The notes under the pieces are model-generated. The model saw only the letters and a program-made list of their open reading frames with translations. It was not told the origin of the DNA and ran no database searches. Source: Mycobacterium szulgai (GTDB lineage: Bacteria; Actinomycetota; Actinomycetes; Mycobacteriales; Mycobacteriaceae). Taken from it: DNA of 64,000 nt. The stretch is from positions 124,001 to 188,000 of the forward strand of contig NZ_LQPW01000019.1 of NCBI RefSeq assembly GCF_002116635.1, written 5' to 3'. Both the position numbers and the translations under genes were made by a program. Positions 9,685 to 18,932 of this stretch are shown piece after piece (within the stretch, counting starts at the first letter, position 1; every line of letters starts with the position of its first letter).

Positions 9685-11043
9685 TCAGCTGTGCCCGACG
9701 CGCAACAGTTCGGTCAGGTTCGGCAGCTTCACGCGCGGACGCCCGTGTGGCTCGCCGGCCGCGCGCTCGAACTGGTCGATCGCCTTCCAGTGCGCCGACG
9801 TGACCACCTTGGGCTGACGTGAGGTCAGCCAGTCGGCCAGCTTGTCGGCGTGGTCGGCGGGGAAGTCCGATAAATCGGCGCCGGCCAGGTCGTTTATCAG
9901 AGTGTCGACGGTGTCTTGCGAGTCCTTCTTGTTGGTGCCGATCACTCCCGTCGGCCCGCGCTTGATCCAACCGACGACGTATTCGTTGCGGCTACCTTCG
10001 ATCCGGCCGTCGCGGTTGGGGATGGTGCCGCGCTTCTCGTCGAACGGCAGGCCGGGGGTGGGCACACCGCGGTAGCCGACCGAGCGCACGACCAGCGCAA
10101 CGGGCAGCTCTTCCCGATCACCGGTGTCTTTGGCCGAAACCCACCCGGCGTCGTCGGTGACCAGTTCGTTGCGGCCCAGCACGATCTGTTCGACCTTATT
10201 GTCGCCTTTGATCTCGATCGGAGACGTCAAGAACCGGAAGACGATTCGACGATGTCCGGGCCGTGGAGCGCGCTGCGCGTAACCGCGCAAGACTTTGATG
10301 TTGGTCTTGGTCGTCTTGCCTGCCGCCTCGACGTCTTCGTCGGTGATGCCTTCGAACTGCGCGGGGTCGACGATCACGTCGACTCCTTCGAGTTCGCCGA
10401 GCTCACGTAACTCCAGGGTCGTGAACGCCGTCTGCAGCGGTCCGCGCCGGCCGATGATCACCACCTCTTCCACACCGCAGGGACGCAGGCTCTTTAGTGC
10501 GTGATCGGCGATGTCGGTTTGGGCCAGCACGTCGGGGTCGGTGACCAGAATGCGTGCGACGTCGATGGCGACATTGCCGTTGCCGACCACGACTGCACGG
10601 GCGCCCGACAGATTCGGTGTCTTGTCTTCGAAGTGTGGGTGCGCGTTGTACCAGCCCACGAAATCGACCGCGGAGATACTGCCGGGCAGATCTTCCCCGG
10701 CAATGTTGAGCGCTTTGTCCGATTGCGCTCCGACGGCATAGATCACCGCGTCGTAGTGCTCGGCGAGTTCGGCAGCCTGGACGTGCTCGCCCACCACCAC
10801 GTTGCCGTAGAACCGGAAGCGGGGATCTTCGGCGGTCTTCTCGAATTGTTTGCTGATCGATTTAATCTTGGGGTGGTCGGGCGCGACGCCGGAGCGCACC
10901 AGTCCCCACGGCGTCGGCAGCATCTCCAGCATGTCGACAGCCACGTCGATCTCGTCGGAAGTGTCGGCGGCCTTCAGCAAAGACGCAGCGGCGAAGAATC
11001 CGGACGGTCCGGAGCCGACGATCGCAACGTGATACGGGCGCAT
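9685..11043 (-). CDS. fprA: NADPH-ferredoxin reductase FprA
   Basis: 452 residues. It has an N-terminal FAD Rossmann motif (VGSGPSGFFAAASLL), an NADPH-binding motif (VVGNGNVAIDVARIL) and the C-terminal GWIKRGPTGVIGTNK motif of adrenodoxin-reductase-like enzymes. It passes electrons from NADPH to ferredoxins that serve P450s. Two P450 genes lie further along the window, but no ferredoxin gene is next to them. Gene order fprA-prfB, divergent, matches Rv3106/Rv3105c. Confidence 0.93.
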   Translation of the reverse strand: MRPYHVAIVGSGPSGFFAAASLLKAADTSDEIDVAVDMLEMLPTPWGLVRSGVAPDHPKIKSISKQFEKTAEDPRFRFYGNVVVGEHVQAAELAEHYDAVIYAVGAQSDKALNIAGEDLPGSISAVDFVGWYNAHPHFEDKTPNLSGARAVVVGNGNVAIDVARILVTDPDVLAQTDIADHALKSLRPCGVEEVVIIGRRGPLQTAFTTLELRELGELEGVDVIVDPAQFEGITDEDVEAAGKTTKTNIKVLRGYAQRAPRPGHRRIVFRFLTSPIEIKGDNKVEQIVLGRNELVTDDAGWVSAKDTGDREELPVALVVRSVGYRGVPTPGLPFDEKRGTIPNRDGRIEGSRNEYVVGWIKRGPTGVIGTNKKDSQDTVDTLINDLAGADLSDFPADHADKLADWLTSRQPKVVTSAHWKAIDQFERAAGEPHGRPRVKLPNLTELLRVGHS

Positions 11044-11177
11044 GGGCGAGCCTTCTGTTCGTGTCCTGCTGCGCCGCTAGTGGGCCCGCTGGTGGGCTGG
11101 TGGGCTGAGCGTCGCAGTCGCGCGGTGCACTGATGGTGATCTGATGCTAATCGCTGATCACGGTAACGTGGGCGGCT

Positions 11178-12293
11178 GTGGAACCTGACCGTCAAGCCGA
11201 TATCGCCGCCCTTGACTCCACCCTGACCACGGTGGAGCGGGTGCTCGACGTCGAGGGTCTCAAGGGCCGCATCGAAAAGCTCGAGCACGAGGCGTCCGAC
11301 CCCAAACTTTGGGACGACCAGACCCACGCACAGCGGGTGACCAGTGAGTTGTCCCATACGCAGGGGGAGTTGCGGCGCATCGAGGAGCTGCGCCGGCGCC
11401 TCGACGATCTGCCGGTGCTCTACGAACTCGCCGCCGAGGAAGAAGGCGCCGCGGCCGCCGAGGCCCTCGCCGAGGCCGACGCGGAGCTAAAGGCGCTGCG
11501 CGCCGACATCGAAGCCACCGAGGTGCGCACGTTGCTGTCCGGCGAATACGACGAGCGTGAGGCATTGGTCACAATCCGATCCGGCGCGGGTGGCGTAGAC
11601 GCCGCCGACTGGGCCGAGATGCTGATGCGGATGTACATCCGGTGGGCCGAGCAGCACAAGTACGGGGTCGAGGTGTTCGACACCTCCTATGCCGAAGAAG
11701 CGGGCATTAAGAGCGCCACCTTTGCCGTGCACGCGCCGTTCGCCTACGGCACGTTGTCGGTGGAGCAGGGCACGCACCGGCTGGTGCGAATCAGCCCGTT
11801 CGACAACCAGAGCCGGCGCCAAACGTCTTTTGCCGAAGTCGAGGTGCTTCCTGTGGTGGAGACCACAGATCATATCGACATCCCCGAGGGCGATATCCGG
11901 GTTGACGTCTACCGTTCCAGCGGGCCGGGCGGTCAATCCGTAAACACCACCGACTCCGCGGTTCGTTTAACCCACATTCCGACGGGTATTGTCGTGACTT
12001 GTCAGAACGAGAAGTCGCAGCTGCAGAACAAAGTGGCGGCGATGCGAGTGCTTCAAGCAAAGTTGTTGGAGCGCAAGCGTTTAGAAGAACGCGCCGAGCT
12101 TGATGCCTTGAAAGGTGACGGCGGCAGTTCTTGGGGTAACCAGATGCGGTCCTACGTATTGCACCCCTATCAGATGGTCAAGGATCTGCGCACGGAATAC
12201 GAGGTGGGCAATCCGGCGGCCGTTTTGGACGGAGACATCGACGGGTTCCTAGAAGCGGGAATCCGGTGGCGCAACCGAAAAGATGACGACTAA
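11178..12293 (+). CDS. prfB: peptide chain release factor 2
   Basis: 371 residues from GTG 11178. The catalytic GGQ loop lies in [18 protein letters not shown], followed by the usual NEKSQLQNK helix. RF2 releases peptides at UGA and UAA. The frame is continuous, so the programmed +1 frameshift that controls prfB in many bacteria is absent. The end overlaps the mscS-like gene by 11 bp. Confidence 0.95.
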   Translation: MEPDRQADIAALDSTLTTVERVLDVEGLKGRIEKLEHEASDPKLWDDQTHAQRVTSELSHTQGELRRIEELRRRLDDLPVLYELAAEEEGAAAAEALAEADAELKALRADIEATEVRTLLSGEYDEREALVTIRSGAGGVDAADWAEMLMRMYIRWAEQHKYGVEVFDTSYAEEAGIKSATFAVHAPFAYGTLSVEQGTHRLVRISPFDNQSRRQTSFAEVEVLPVVETTDHIDIPEGDIRVDVYRSSGPGGQSVNTTDSAVRLTHIPTGIVVTCQNEKSQLQNKVAAMRVLQAKLLERKRLEERAELDALKGDGGSSWGNQMRSYVLHPYQMVKDLRTEYEVGNPAAVLDGDIDGFLEAGIRWRNRKDDD

Positions 12294-13260
12294 CACCACG
12301 GTTCTAGCGGTATCTGCGATGCAGCGCTGGCACAACTTCTGGCGCGGCGAAATCGGTGAATGGATCATCACCAGGGGTCTGCGAATCGCCATGCTGGTGA
12401 TCGCCGCGGTGCTGGCGGCCCGCTTCGTCAACTGGGTGGCACAACGGATTACCAAACAGCTTGACCTGGGCTTCGCCGAGAGCGATGCCTTGGTGCGCTC
12501 GGAGGCAACCAAGCACCGCCAGGCCGTCGCGTCGGTGATCTCCTGGGTCTCGATCGTGCTGATAGCCATCGTGGTGATGATGCAGATCGCCAGCGTTCTG
12601 CGGCTTTCCGTGGGCGGCCTGATCGCGCCGGCTACGGTGGTGGGCGCGGCGCTGGGCTTCGGTGCCCAGCAGCTGGTCAAAGACCTGCTCGCCGGCTTCT
12701 TCATCATCGTCGAGCGCCAGTACGGCTTTGGTGACCTGGTCCGGCTCACCATCCTGGGGTCGCCGACGGACGCCAGCGGCACCGTCGAGAATGTGACGTT
12801 GCGAGTGACCAGGCTGCGCTCGGCCGACGGCGAGGTGTTCACCGTTCCCAACGGCCAAATCGTCAAATCGATCAATCTGTCCAAAGACTGGGCGCGCGCG
12901 GTCGTTGACATCCCGGTGTCGACCAACGCCGACCTCAACCGCGTCAATGACGTCTTGCACCAGGAGTGTGAGCGTGCGCTCGACGACGCGGTCCTGGGGG
13001 AGTTGCTGCTGGATTCGCCCACCGTGATGGGCGTGGAGAGCATCGAAATCGATACGGTCACCCTGCGGCTGGTGGCTCGCACGCTGCCCGGCAAACAGTT
13101 CGAGGCCGGCCGGCAGTTGCGGGTGCTCGTCATCCGGGCGCTCGCCCGCGCAGGAATCGTGACCGCGGCCGACGCGACCGTGGGTGTTGTCGATGCTGCC
13201 GCCGTTCCCGCCGACGAGTCGGTCGAGGAGAAGACCCCGGATGCGGTGAAGCAGCAGTGA
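12283..13260 (+). CDS. MscS-family mechanosensitive ion channel (Rv3104c-like)
   Basis: 325 residues. Transmembrane segments lie near residues 28-50 and 75-120. The pore-lining and beta-domain signature is [28 protein letters not shown], cited in part, followed by FTVPNGQIV. It is expected to open under membrane tension and release solutes. ATG 12283 lies inside the prfB 3' end, and the stop overlaps the GTG of the next gene, so prfB, this gene and the next probably form one operon. Confidence 0.88.
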   Translation: MTTNTTVLAVSAMQRWHNFWRGEIGEWIITRGLRIAMLVIAAVLAARFVNWVAQRITKQLDLGFAESDALVRSEATKHRQAVASVISWVSIVLIAIVVMMQIASVLRLSVGGLIAPATVVGAALGFGAQQLVKDLLAGFFIIVERQYGFGDLVRLTILGSPTDASGTVENVTLRVTRLRSADGEVFTVPNGQIVKSINLSKDWARAVVDIPVSTNADLNRVNDVLHQECERALDDAVLGELLLDSPTVMGVESIEIDTVTLRLVARTLPGKQFEAGRQLRVLVIRALARAGIVTAADATVGVVDAAAVPADESVEEKTPDAVKQQ

Positions 13261-13727
13261 ATCTGATGAGCCTCATCAGAGGGCGTCCCGAAGACAAGGA
13301 ACGCCGCTGGCCGAATCACGTGTTCGGCGGCCGCATCCGCACCTCGACGCTGGTGTTGATCGTGGCGTTCCTGGCGGTGTGGTGGACATACGAAACGTAC
13401 AAGCCGCACGAGCCGGCGCGTCCCGCTACGCCGCCCCAGGTGGTGCCACCCGGATTCGTCCCCGACCCGAACTACACCTGGGTGCCGCGCACCCGAGTGG
13501 ATCAGCCGGCGCCTCCGGTCACCAGAATTCCGACCCCCACGCCCACCACCACGGTGACGACGCCCATCCCGACGACGACCACCACCACCACGACGCCCCC
13601 CGGACCGCCGTGCCTGCTGCCGCCGCCCTTCTGCCCTCCATCTACCCCGCCGCCGACCCCGTCGCCCACCCAGCCACCGCTGCCCGGGCCGGGTCCATCG
13701 CCCACTCCGACGCCCCCGGCCAGCTGA
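13257..13727 (+). CDS. proline/threonine-rich membrane protein (Rv3103c-like)
   Basis: 156 residues with one membrane segment (TLVLIVAFLAVWWTY, about residues 26-40). The C-terminal half is a low-complexity Pro/Thr tail of PTP, TTTTT and PPP runs, likely extracytoplasmic. The gene is coupled to the channel gene by a 4-base overlap. It matches Rv3103c in position and composition. Function unknown; a cell-wall-spanning tether is only a guess. Confidence 0.8.
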   Translation: MNLMSLIRGRPEDKERRWPNHVFGGRIRTSTLVLIVAFLAVWWTYETYKPHEPARPATPPQVVPPGFVPDPNYTWVPRTRVDQPAPPVTRIPTPTPTTTVTTPIPTTTTTTTTPPGPPCLLPPPFCPPSTPPPTPSPTQPPLPGPGPSPTPTPPAS

Positions 13728-13771
13728 ATTTCGCTGGACACTGACACTCACCGCTAAACTGGCGCTCCGTG

Positions 13772-14461
13772 ATGATCACCCTGGACCATGTCACCAAGCA
13801 GTACAAATCGTCGGCTCGTCCGGCACTGGATGACGTCAACGTCAAGATCGACAAGGGTGAGTTCGTCTTCCTGATCGGCCCGTCGGGTTCGGGCAAGTCG
13901 ACGTTCATGCGGTTGCTACTGGCCGCGGAGACCCCGACCACCGGCGACATCCGGGTCTCGAAGTTTCACGTCAACAAGCTGCGTAGCCGTAACGTGCCGA
14001 AGCTGCGCCAGGTGATCGGCTGCGTTTTCCAGGACTTTCGGTTGCTGCAGCAAAAGACGGTGTATGACAACGTGGCCTTCGCGCTCGAGGTCATCGGCAA
14101 ACGCACTGACGCGATCAATCGCGTGGTGCCCGAAGTCCTCGAGACGGTCGGTCTGTCCGGCAAGGCCAACCGGTTGCCCAACGAGCTGTCCGGCGGCGAG
14201 CAGCAACGCGTCGCGATCGCCCGCGCCTTTGTCAACCGGCCGCTGGTACTACTGGCCGACGAGCCCACCGGCAACCTCGACCCAGATACCAGTAAGGACA
14301 TCATGGATTTGTTGGAGCGGATCAACCGCACCGGAACGACGGTGTTGATGGCGACACACGACCACCACATCGTCGACTCGATGCGGCAGCGAGTGGTCGA
14401 GCTCTCCCTGGGCAGGCTGGTTCGCGACGAACAGCGCGGCGTCTACGGGATGGATCGCTAA
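13772..14461 (+). CDS. ftsE: cell division ATP-binding protein FtsE
   Basis: 229 residues, the family length. Walker A is GPSGSGKST, the Q-loop lies in FQDFRLLQQ, the ABC signature is LSGGEQQR and Walker B is [11 protein letters not shown]. FtsE powers the FtsEX complex, which activates RipC-type peptidoglycan hydrolases at the septum in mycobacteria. ATG 13772 is preferred over the adjacent in-frame GTG 13769. It abuts ftsX with no gap. Confidence 0.95.
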   Translation: MITLDHVTKQYKSSARPALDDVNVKIDKGEFVFLIGPSGSGKSTFMRLLLAAETPTTGDIRVSKFHVNKLRSRNVPKLRQVIGCVFQDFRLLQQKTVYDNVAFALEVIGKRTDAINRVVPEVLETVGLSGKANRLPNELSGGEQQRVAIARAFVNRPLVLLADEPTGNLDPDTSKDIMDLLERINRTGTTVLMATHDHHIVDSMRQRVVELSLGRLVRDEQRGVYGMDR

Positions 14462-15355
14462 GTGCGCTTCGGATTCCTGCTCAACGAGGTCCTCACCGGC
14501 TTTCGTCGCAACGTCACCATGACGATCGCGATGATCCTGACCACTGCGATCTCGATCGGCCTGTTCGGCGGCGGCCTGCTGGTAGTGCTGCTGGCCGACC
14601 ACTCCCGCGCCATCTACCTCGACCGCGTCGAGACGCAGGTGTTCCTCACCGATGACGTCTCGGCCAATGACCCGTCCTGTGACGCCAACCCGTGCAAGGC
14701 ACTGCGGGAGAAGATCGAGAAGCGAACCGACGTCAAATCGGTGCGGTTCCTCAACCGTCAACAGGCCTATGACGACGCCATCCGCAAATTCCCGCAATAT
14801 AAGGATGTCGCCGGCAAAGACTCCTTTCCCGCGTCGTTCATCGTCAAGCTGGACAACCCCGAACAGCACAAGGACTTCGACTCGGCCATGCAGGGCCAGC
14901 CGGGTGTCCTTTCGGTGCTCAATCAAAAGGATTTGATCGACCGGCTGTTTGCGGTGCTGGACGGGTTGAGCAAAGCCGCATTCGCCGTCGCGCTGGTCCA
15001 GGCGATCGGAGCCATTCTGTTGATCGCGAACATGGTCCAGGTGGCCGCCTATACGCGGCGCACCGAGATCGGGATCATGCGCCTCGTCGGCGCAAGCCGC
15101 TGGTATACCCAATTGCCATTCCTGGTGGAGGCGACGCTGGCGGCGACGATCGGCGTGGCCATCGCAATCGGCGGCTTGGCATTGGTGCGCGCGCTGTTCC
15201 TGGACAACGCGCTGAACCAGTTTTATCAAGCCAATCTGATCGCCCGCGTCGACTATGCCGACATCCTGTACATCTCACCGTTCCTGCTGTTGGTGGGTGT
15301 GGCGATGGCCGGGGTGACCGCATACGTGACGTTGCGTCTCTACGTGCGGCGATAG
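14462..15355 (+). CDS. ftsX: cell division permease-like protein FtsX
   Basis: 297 residues from GTG 14462. There is an N-terminal membrane segment ([19 protein letters not shown]), a large extracytoplasmic domain with a Cys pair ([11 protein letters not shown]), and three C-terminal membrane segments typical of FtsX. The extracellular domain couples FtsE ATPase activity to cell-wall hydrolases. It forms an operon with ftsE and smpB, as in Rv3102c-Rv3100c. Confidence 0.95.
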   Translation: MRFGFLLNEVLTGFRRNVTMTIAMILTTAISIGLFGGGLLVVLLADHSRAIYLDRVETQVFLTDDVSANDPSCDANPCKALREKIEKRTDVKSVRFLNRQQAYDDAIRKFPQYKDVAGKDSFPASFIVKLDNPEQHKDFDSAMQGQPGVLSVLNQKDLIDRLFAVLDGLSKAAFAVALVQAIGAILLIANMVQVAAYTRRTEIGIMRLVGASRWYTQLPFLVEATLAATIGVAIAIGGLALVRALFLDNALNQFYQANLIARVDYADILYISPFLLLVGVAMAGVTAYVTLRLYVRR

Positions 15356-15357
15356 CG

Positions 15358-15837
15358 GTGGCCAAGAAGGCTCCTGGTGGGCGGCAGGTCGTCGCCAGCA
15401 ATCGCAAAGCCAGGCACAACTACTCGATCATCGAGGTGTACGAGGCCGGTGTCGCGCTGCAGGGCACCGAGGTGAAAAGCCTGCGGGAGGGGCACGCCTC
15501 CCTCGTCGACGCTTTCGCCACGGTCGACGACGGCGAAATATGGCTGCGCAACCTGCACATCCCGGAATACCAGCACGGCAGCTGGACCAACCACGAACCG
15601 CGTCGCAACCGCAAGTTGCTGCTGCACCGCCGTCAGATCGACACCCTGATCGGCAAGATCCGGGAGGGCAACTTCGCCCTGGTGCCGTTGTCGCTGTATT
15701 TCACCGAGGGCAAGGTCAAGGTCGAGCTCGCGTTGGCGCGCGGTAAGCAAGCACACGACAAGCGTCAGGACATGGCCCGCCGCGACGCGCAGCGCGAAGT
15801 GCTGCGCGAGTTGGGCCGTCGCGCGAAGGGCATGTGA
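15358..15837 (+). CDS. smpB: SsrA-binding protein SmpB
   Basis: 159 residues from GTG 15358. The OB-fold core ([29 protein letters not shown]) and the basic C-terminal tail ([19 protein letters not shown]) that reaches into the ribosome decoding site are present. SmpB delivers tmRNA to stalled ribosomes. Its RNA partner is encoded 2.1 kb downstream at 17989-18356. Confidence 0.96.
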   Translation: MAKKAPGGRQVVASNRKARHNYSIIEVYEAGVALQGTEVKSLREGHASLVDAFATVDDGEIWLRNLHIPEYQHGSWTNHEPRRNRKLLLHRRQIDTLIGKIREGNFALVPLSLYFTEGKVKVELALARGKQAHDKRQDMARRDAQREVLRELGRRAKGM

Positions 15838-15858
15838 CGCGGGCCTACTATTTCGACC

Positions 15859-16704
15859 ATGGCCGAGCGTCCCGTCACCAAACTCGACAAATCCGACGTG
15901 CTCGATGGGCTCTTCGCCGTGTGGGATTCACTGGATGCGCTGTTGGACGGGCTGTCAGAGACGGACTGGCAGGCGGCGAGCGCACTGCCCGGCTGGGACG
16001 TCAAGGCAGTGGTGTCGCACATGATCGGGACGGAGTCGTTCCTGGCCGGGATCGCGCCCCCGCAACCCGACATTGACGTCAAGGCGCTCGAGCACGTGCG
16101 CAACGACATCGGGGCGATGAACGAGTGCTGGGTCCGTCATCTCAGTCGGGAATCGGGCGCCGACGTGTTGCAGCGGTTCCGCGAGGTGACGCGCGGTCGC
16201 AGAGAAGCACTGCAGGCCCTGTCCGACGACGAGTGGAACGCGGTGACGCCGACGCCCGCGGGCCCAGACAGTTACGGCCGGTTCATGCGGGTGCGAGTCT
16301 TCGATTGCTGGATGCACGAGCAGGACATCCGGGCGGGGCTGGGGCGGCCGTCGTCTGACGCGGAACTCGGCGGCGCCGCATCGAGGCTGGCACTTGATGA
16401 GGTCGCGGCCACGATCGGCTTCGTCGTCGGTAAGCGGGCCGGAGCGCCCGAGGGCTCGCGCGTGCTGTTCTCGCTGACCGGCCCATTGGCTCGGGATATC
16501 CGCGTTTCGGTCGACGGTCGCGCCCAGCTGGTTGACGACTTCGGTGCGCTGGCGCCGACGGCGACGATCCGGGTGGACGCATTGCAGTTCACCCGGCTTG
16601 CTGGGGGACGGCCTTTGTGCCCCGCACGCAACCAGTCTGTCGAGCTGGATGGTGACAAGGCCGTCGCTGGTCAGATCGTCGAACGGCTCAACTTCGTTAT
16701 CTGA
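15859..16704 (+). CDS. maleylpyruvate-isomerase-type (DinB fold) mycothiol-dependent protein, Rv3099c-like
   Basis: 281 residues. The N-terminal MDMPI domain includes LPGWDVKAVVSHMIGTE, with a metal-ligand His in the VxHMIG motif, and DCWMHEQDIR near residue 155. A C-terminal SCP2/MDMPI_C-type domain ends in FTRLAGGRP. Members act in mycothiol-dependent isomerisation or as zinc-binding DinB proteins; the substrate is unknown. It matches Rv3099c in place and length (283 aa there). Confidence 0.82.
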   Translation: MAERPVTKLDKSDVLDGLFAVWDSLDALLDGLSETDWQAASALPGWDVKAVVSHMIGTESFLAGIAPPQPDIDVKALEHVRNDIGAMNECWVRHLSRESGADVLQRFREVTRGRREALQALSDDEWNAVTPTPAGPDSYGRFMRVRVFDCWMHEQDIRAGLGRPSSDAELGGAASRLALDEVAATIGFVVGKRAGAPEGSRVLFSLTGPLARDIRVSVDGRAQLVDDFGALAPTATIRVDALQFTRLAGGRPLCPARNQSVELDGDKAVAGQIVERLNFVI

Positions 16705-16852
16705 GTATCTATTTCGGTTACGGCCGGTGACCAGGGGAGATGGGTCACACTCAACCGGGCGATGTTGATTTTGCGGCAGTGATGGGTAGCCGTGTTGTCA
16801 TGGGGCGCACGTCGCGCCGAATCACCATCGACTGCAAGGAGGTCAACTACCT

Positions 16853-17815
16853 ATGACCGCACCCGACGTGACCAGGTTGCTCGCGCAACTGCGGACTCTG
16901 CTCGACCTGACGAACACGGAAATCCAGATTGCGGAAACCCGCATCGTTCAAGCCCGCACTGAGGCGGTGCGCCGCGAACTTTCACAAAATGCGCAGAACG
17001 GCCGCGAGCGTGCGGAAGCCATCGAGGGCGCGATCCGCGATCTGGGCGGCTACCCCGACGTAATCGGCCCGTTCCTGGGCCGCGCTGCCGCGGCGGTCAA
17101 GGCGCTGACCGAACAGGCCGAGCCGTTCGATGAGGCGCTGCTCGGTGACCTGGCTCTCGAAGACCAGTTGCTGGACCGAGCGCGCTACGCCAAGGCGCTG
17201 GCCGTGGCGGCGAAGCAGGCGGACATCGTGAACTTGGCGGATCGCCTGATCACGGCGCATGCGGCAACCGTGGACTGGTTGACGACCGTGCTCGCCGAGG
17301 ATGCGCTCGGTGGCCCGGCTGCTCTGCGTCGCACCCCACTGCAGATGGCGGCCGGCACTGCCGTGAAATTGGTCAACCTGCCGGTCGCATGGTCGGTTCG
17401 TGGGCTTGACCGCGCCGTGGAAACGCTGCGGTCCACCGGCCCGGCGTTCAACGACTTGGTGCAACGCGGCGGCAATGCCACCGAGATCGCCGCGAAGGCG
17501 CTTGCTGCTTCACGCGATGCAGCCCTCGAGGCAGCAGAGAAAGTCACCCGGAGCGAGGGCGCCGACCGGACTGCCAATGTGCTGCACTCGGGTCGAGCCG
17601 CGGCTGGCGTGCTGGACGCCTCGGAACTGCCAATCGCGGAATACGACGAGCTCAATGTGGCCGATGCGGTGGCTGCAGTCAAGGATCTCAGTGCGCCAGA
17701 CGAGTTGCGGACGATCATCGCTTACGAAGAGGCGCACAAGAACCGGCAGCGCATCGTCTCGGCGGCACAAACGCGCGTCGCCGCGATCGCCCAAGAGGTG
17801 GTCGGCATCGGCTAG
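16853..17815 (+). CDS. ferritin-like/coiled-coil protein with a lipid-droplet-type C-terminal motif
   Basis: 320 residues. The N-terminal half is strongly helical with Glu/His-containing repeats suggesting a ferritin-like four-helix bundle. Family members are annotated as ferritin-like domain proteins. The last about 70 residues (LPIAEYDELNVADAVAAV, then LRTIIAYEEAHKNRQRIV) resemble a short motif also found at the end of actinobacterial lipid-droplet-associated proteins. The start ATG follows AAGGAGG. It ends just before a strong terminator. Function not established; metal storage and lipid-body association are both guesses. Confidence 0.6.
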   Translation: MTAPDVTRLLAQLRTLLDLTNTEIQIAETRIVQARTEAVRRELSQNAQNGRERAEAIEGAIRDLGGYPDVIGPFLGRAAAAVKALTEQAEPFDEALLGDLALEDQLLDRARYAKALAVAAKQADIVNLADRLITAHAATVDWLTTVLAEDALGGPAALRRTPLQMAAGTAVKLVNLPVAWSVRGLDRAVETLRSTGPAFNDLVQRGGNATEIAAKALAASRDAALEAAEKVTRSEGADRTANVLHSGRAAAGVLDASELPIAEYDELNVADAVAAVKDLSAPDELRTIIAYEEAHKNRQRIVSAAQTRVAAIAQEVVGIG

Positions 17816-17841
17816 TGACAAGCCGAACCACACTGTGACAA

Positions 17842-17882
17842 CCGGGTACCCCCTGACGTGATCGGGGGGTACCCGGCATTTT
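17842..17882 (+). terminator. strong hairpin terminator
   Basis: A perfect 12-bp stem (CCGGGTACCCCC at 17842-17853 and its complement at 17865-17876) with an 11-nt loop is followed by CATTTT. It ends the ferritin-like transcription unit and insulates ssrA. Confidence 0.85.
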
Positions 17883-17911
17883 GGTCGTCGCGGGTAGGGA
17901 AGTTAATCGCG

Positions 17912-17939
17912 TTGCCGGTTATTGATACCGGCGTACCAT
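17912..17939 (+). promoter_or_regulatory. probable SigA-type promoter of ssrA
   Basis: TTGCCG (17912-17917) and TACCAT (17934-17939) are separated by 16 bp. The predicted transcript would start near 17946, about 40 nt before the mature tmRNA 5' end, which fits RNase P processing of a precursor. Confidence 0.5.
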
Positions 17940-17988
17940 GGGTTGTCCTGCCGAGATTCGGCGGGGATGCGCAAAATTTGCAAGACAA

Positions 17989-18356
17989 GGGGCTGAACGG
18001 TTTCGACTTCGCGCATCGAATCAAGGGAAGCGTGCCGGTGCAGGCAAGAGACCACCGTAAGCGTCGTTGCAACCAATTAAGCGCCGAGAACACTCAGCGC
18101 GACTTCGCTCTCGCTGCCTAAGCGACAGCAAGTCCGTCAGACCGGGAAAGCCCTCGACCCGGACCCTGGCGTCATCTAGAGGGATCCACCGGTGAGTTCG
18201 GTCGCGGGACTCATCGGGACACCAACAGCGACTGGGATCGTCATCCTGGCTAGTTCGCGTGACCAGGAGATCCGAGTAGAGACATAGCGAACTGCGCACG
18301 GAGAAGCCTTGAGGGAATGCCGTAGGACCCGGGTTCGATTCCCGGCAGCTCCACCA
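17989..18356 (+). ncRNA. ssrA: transfer-messenger RNA (tmRNA)
   Basis: 368 nt, starting GGGGCTGAACGGTTTCGAC and ending with a tRNA-Ala-like T arm and acceptor (GGGTTCGATTCCCGG, then CAGCTCCACCA). The internal reading frame at 18083-18121 encodes the tag AENTQRDFALAA and stops at TAA. The M. tuberculosis tag is ADSHQRDYALAA, so the C-terminal degron is kept and the first residues differ. With SmpB it rescues stalled ribosomes. Its 3' end is repeated elsewhere in the window, which is relevant to island integration. Confidence 0.97.
18331..18351 (+). repeat. ssrA 3'-end copy of a 21-bp direct repeat (attachment-site candidate)
   Basis: The stretch containing TTCGATTCCCGGCAGCT within the tmRNA T arm recurs exactly, over 21 bp, at 20367-20387 and with changes at 26393-26417. 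The 3' ends of tmRNA genes are well-known integration sites, so this is probably the host attB/attL copy. Confidence 0.7.
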
Positions 18357-18501
18357 AAAAGTTGCGGGTACAGGCAGTCAATCGGTTGTCGAGGTGTCAG
18401 GTCGACATTCCTCTGCGACGCGAATCCTCGTCGACCCTGTTTAGCGTCTTGAAACCACCCGTCCGTGAGGCGACCGGTGACCATCTGCCAATGTGGTGAG
18501 C

Positions 18502-18873
18502 ATGACTGCAAAGCCCGAGATCGATTTCCCCGGCGGAGAGCCGCCCACCGACCTGGTCATCACCGACGTCATCGAGGGCGACGGCGCGGAGGCTACCTCC
18601 GGTAACACGGTGGTCGTGCACTACGTCGGCGTGGCCCACTCCACCGGCGAGGAGTTCGACGCTTCCTATAACCGCGGTGACCCGTTGACGTTCCAACTCG
18701 GCGTCGGCCAGGTCATCCAGGGCTGGGACCAGGGTGTGCAGGGCATGAAGGTCGGCGGTCGCCGGCAGCTGCTCATACCCGCCCACCTCGCCTACGGCGA
18801 GCGTGGCGCCGGTGGCGTCATCAAGCCCGGCGAGTCGCTGATCTTCGTGGTGGACCTGCTCGAGGTCAGGTAG
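18502..18873 (+). CDS. FKBP-type peptidyl-prolyl cis-trans isomerase
   Basis: 123 residues, a single FKBP domain. Conserved parts include VVVHYVGV, LGVGQVIQGWDQGVQGMKVGGRRQL and the C-terminal LIFVVDLLEV strand. There is no signal peptide, so it is likely cytoplasmic and speeds proline isomerisation during folding. ATG 18502 is chosen by homology; GTG 18493 is a possible earlier start. It stands alone downstream of ssrA. Confidence 0.9.
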   Translation: MTAKPEIDFPGGEPPTDLVITDVIEGDGAEATSGNTVVVHYVGVAHSTGEEFDASYNRGDPLTFQLGVGQVIQGWDQGVQGMKVGGRRQLLIPAHLAYGERGAGGVIKPGESLIFVVDLLEVR

Positions 18874-18932
18874 CCACGACCAGGGCTAGCTAGGTCGCGC
18901 CGGAAACGACGCGAGGCACGCGATCCGCTCGG

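Noticed and set aside
12249..13751. 500-codon minus-strand frame antisense to the MscS-like and proline-rich genes
   Set aside because: It is Arg/Gly/Ser-biased, has no domain, and mirrors two conserved plus-strand genes.
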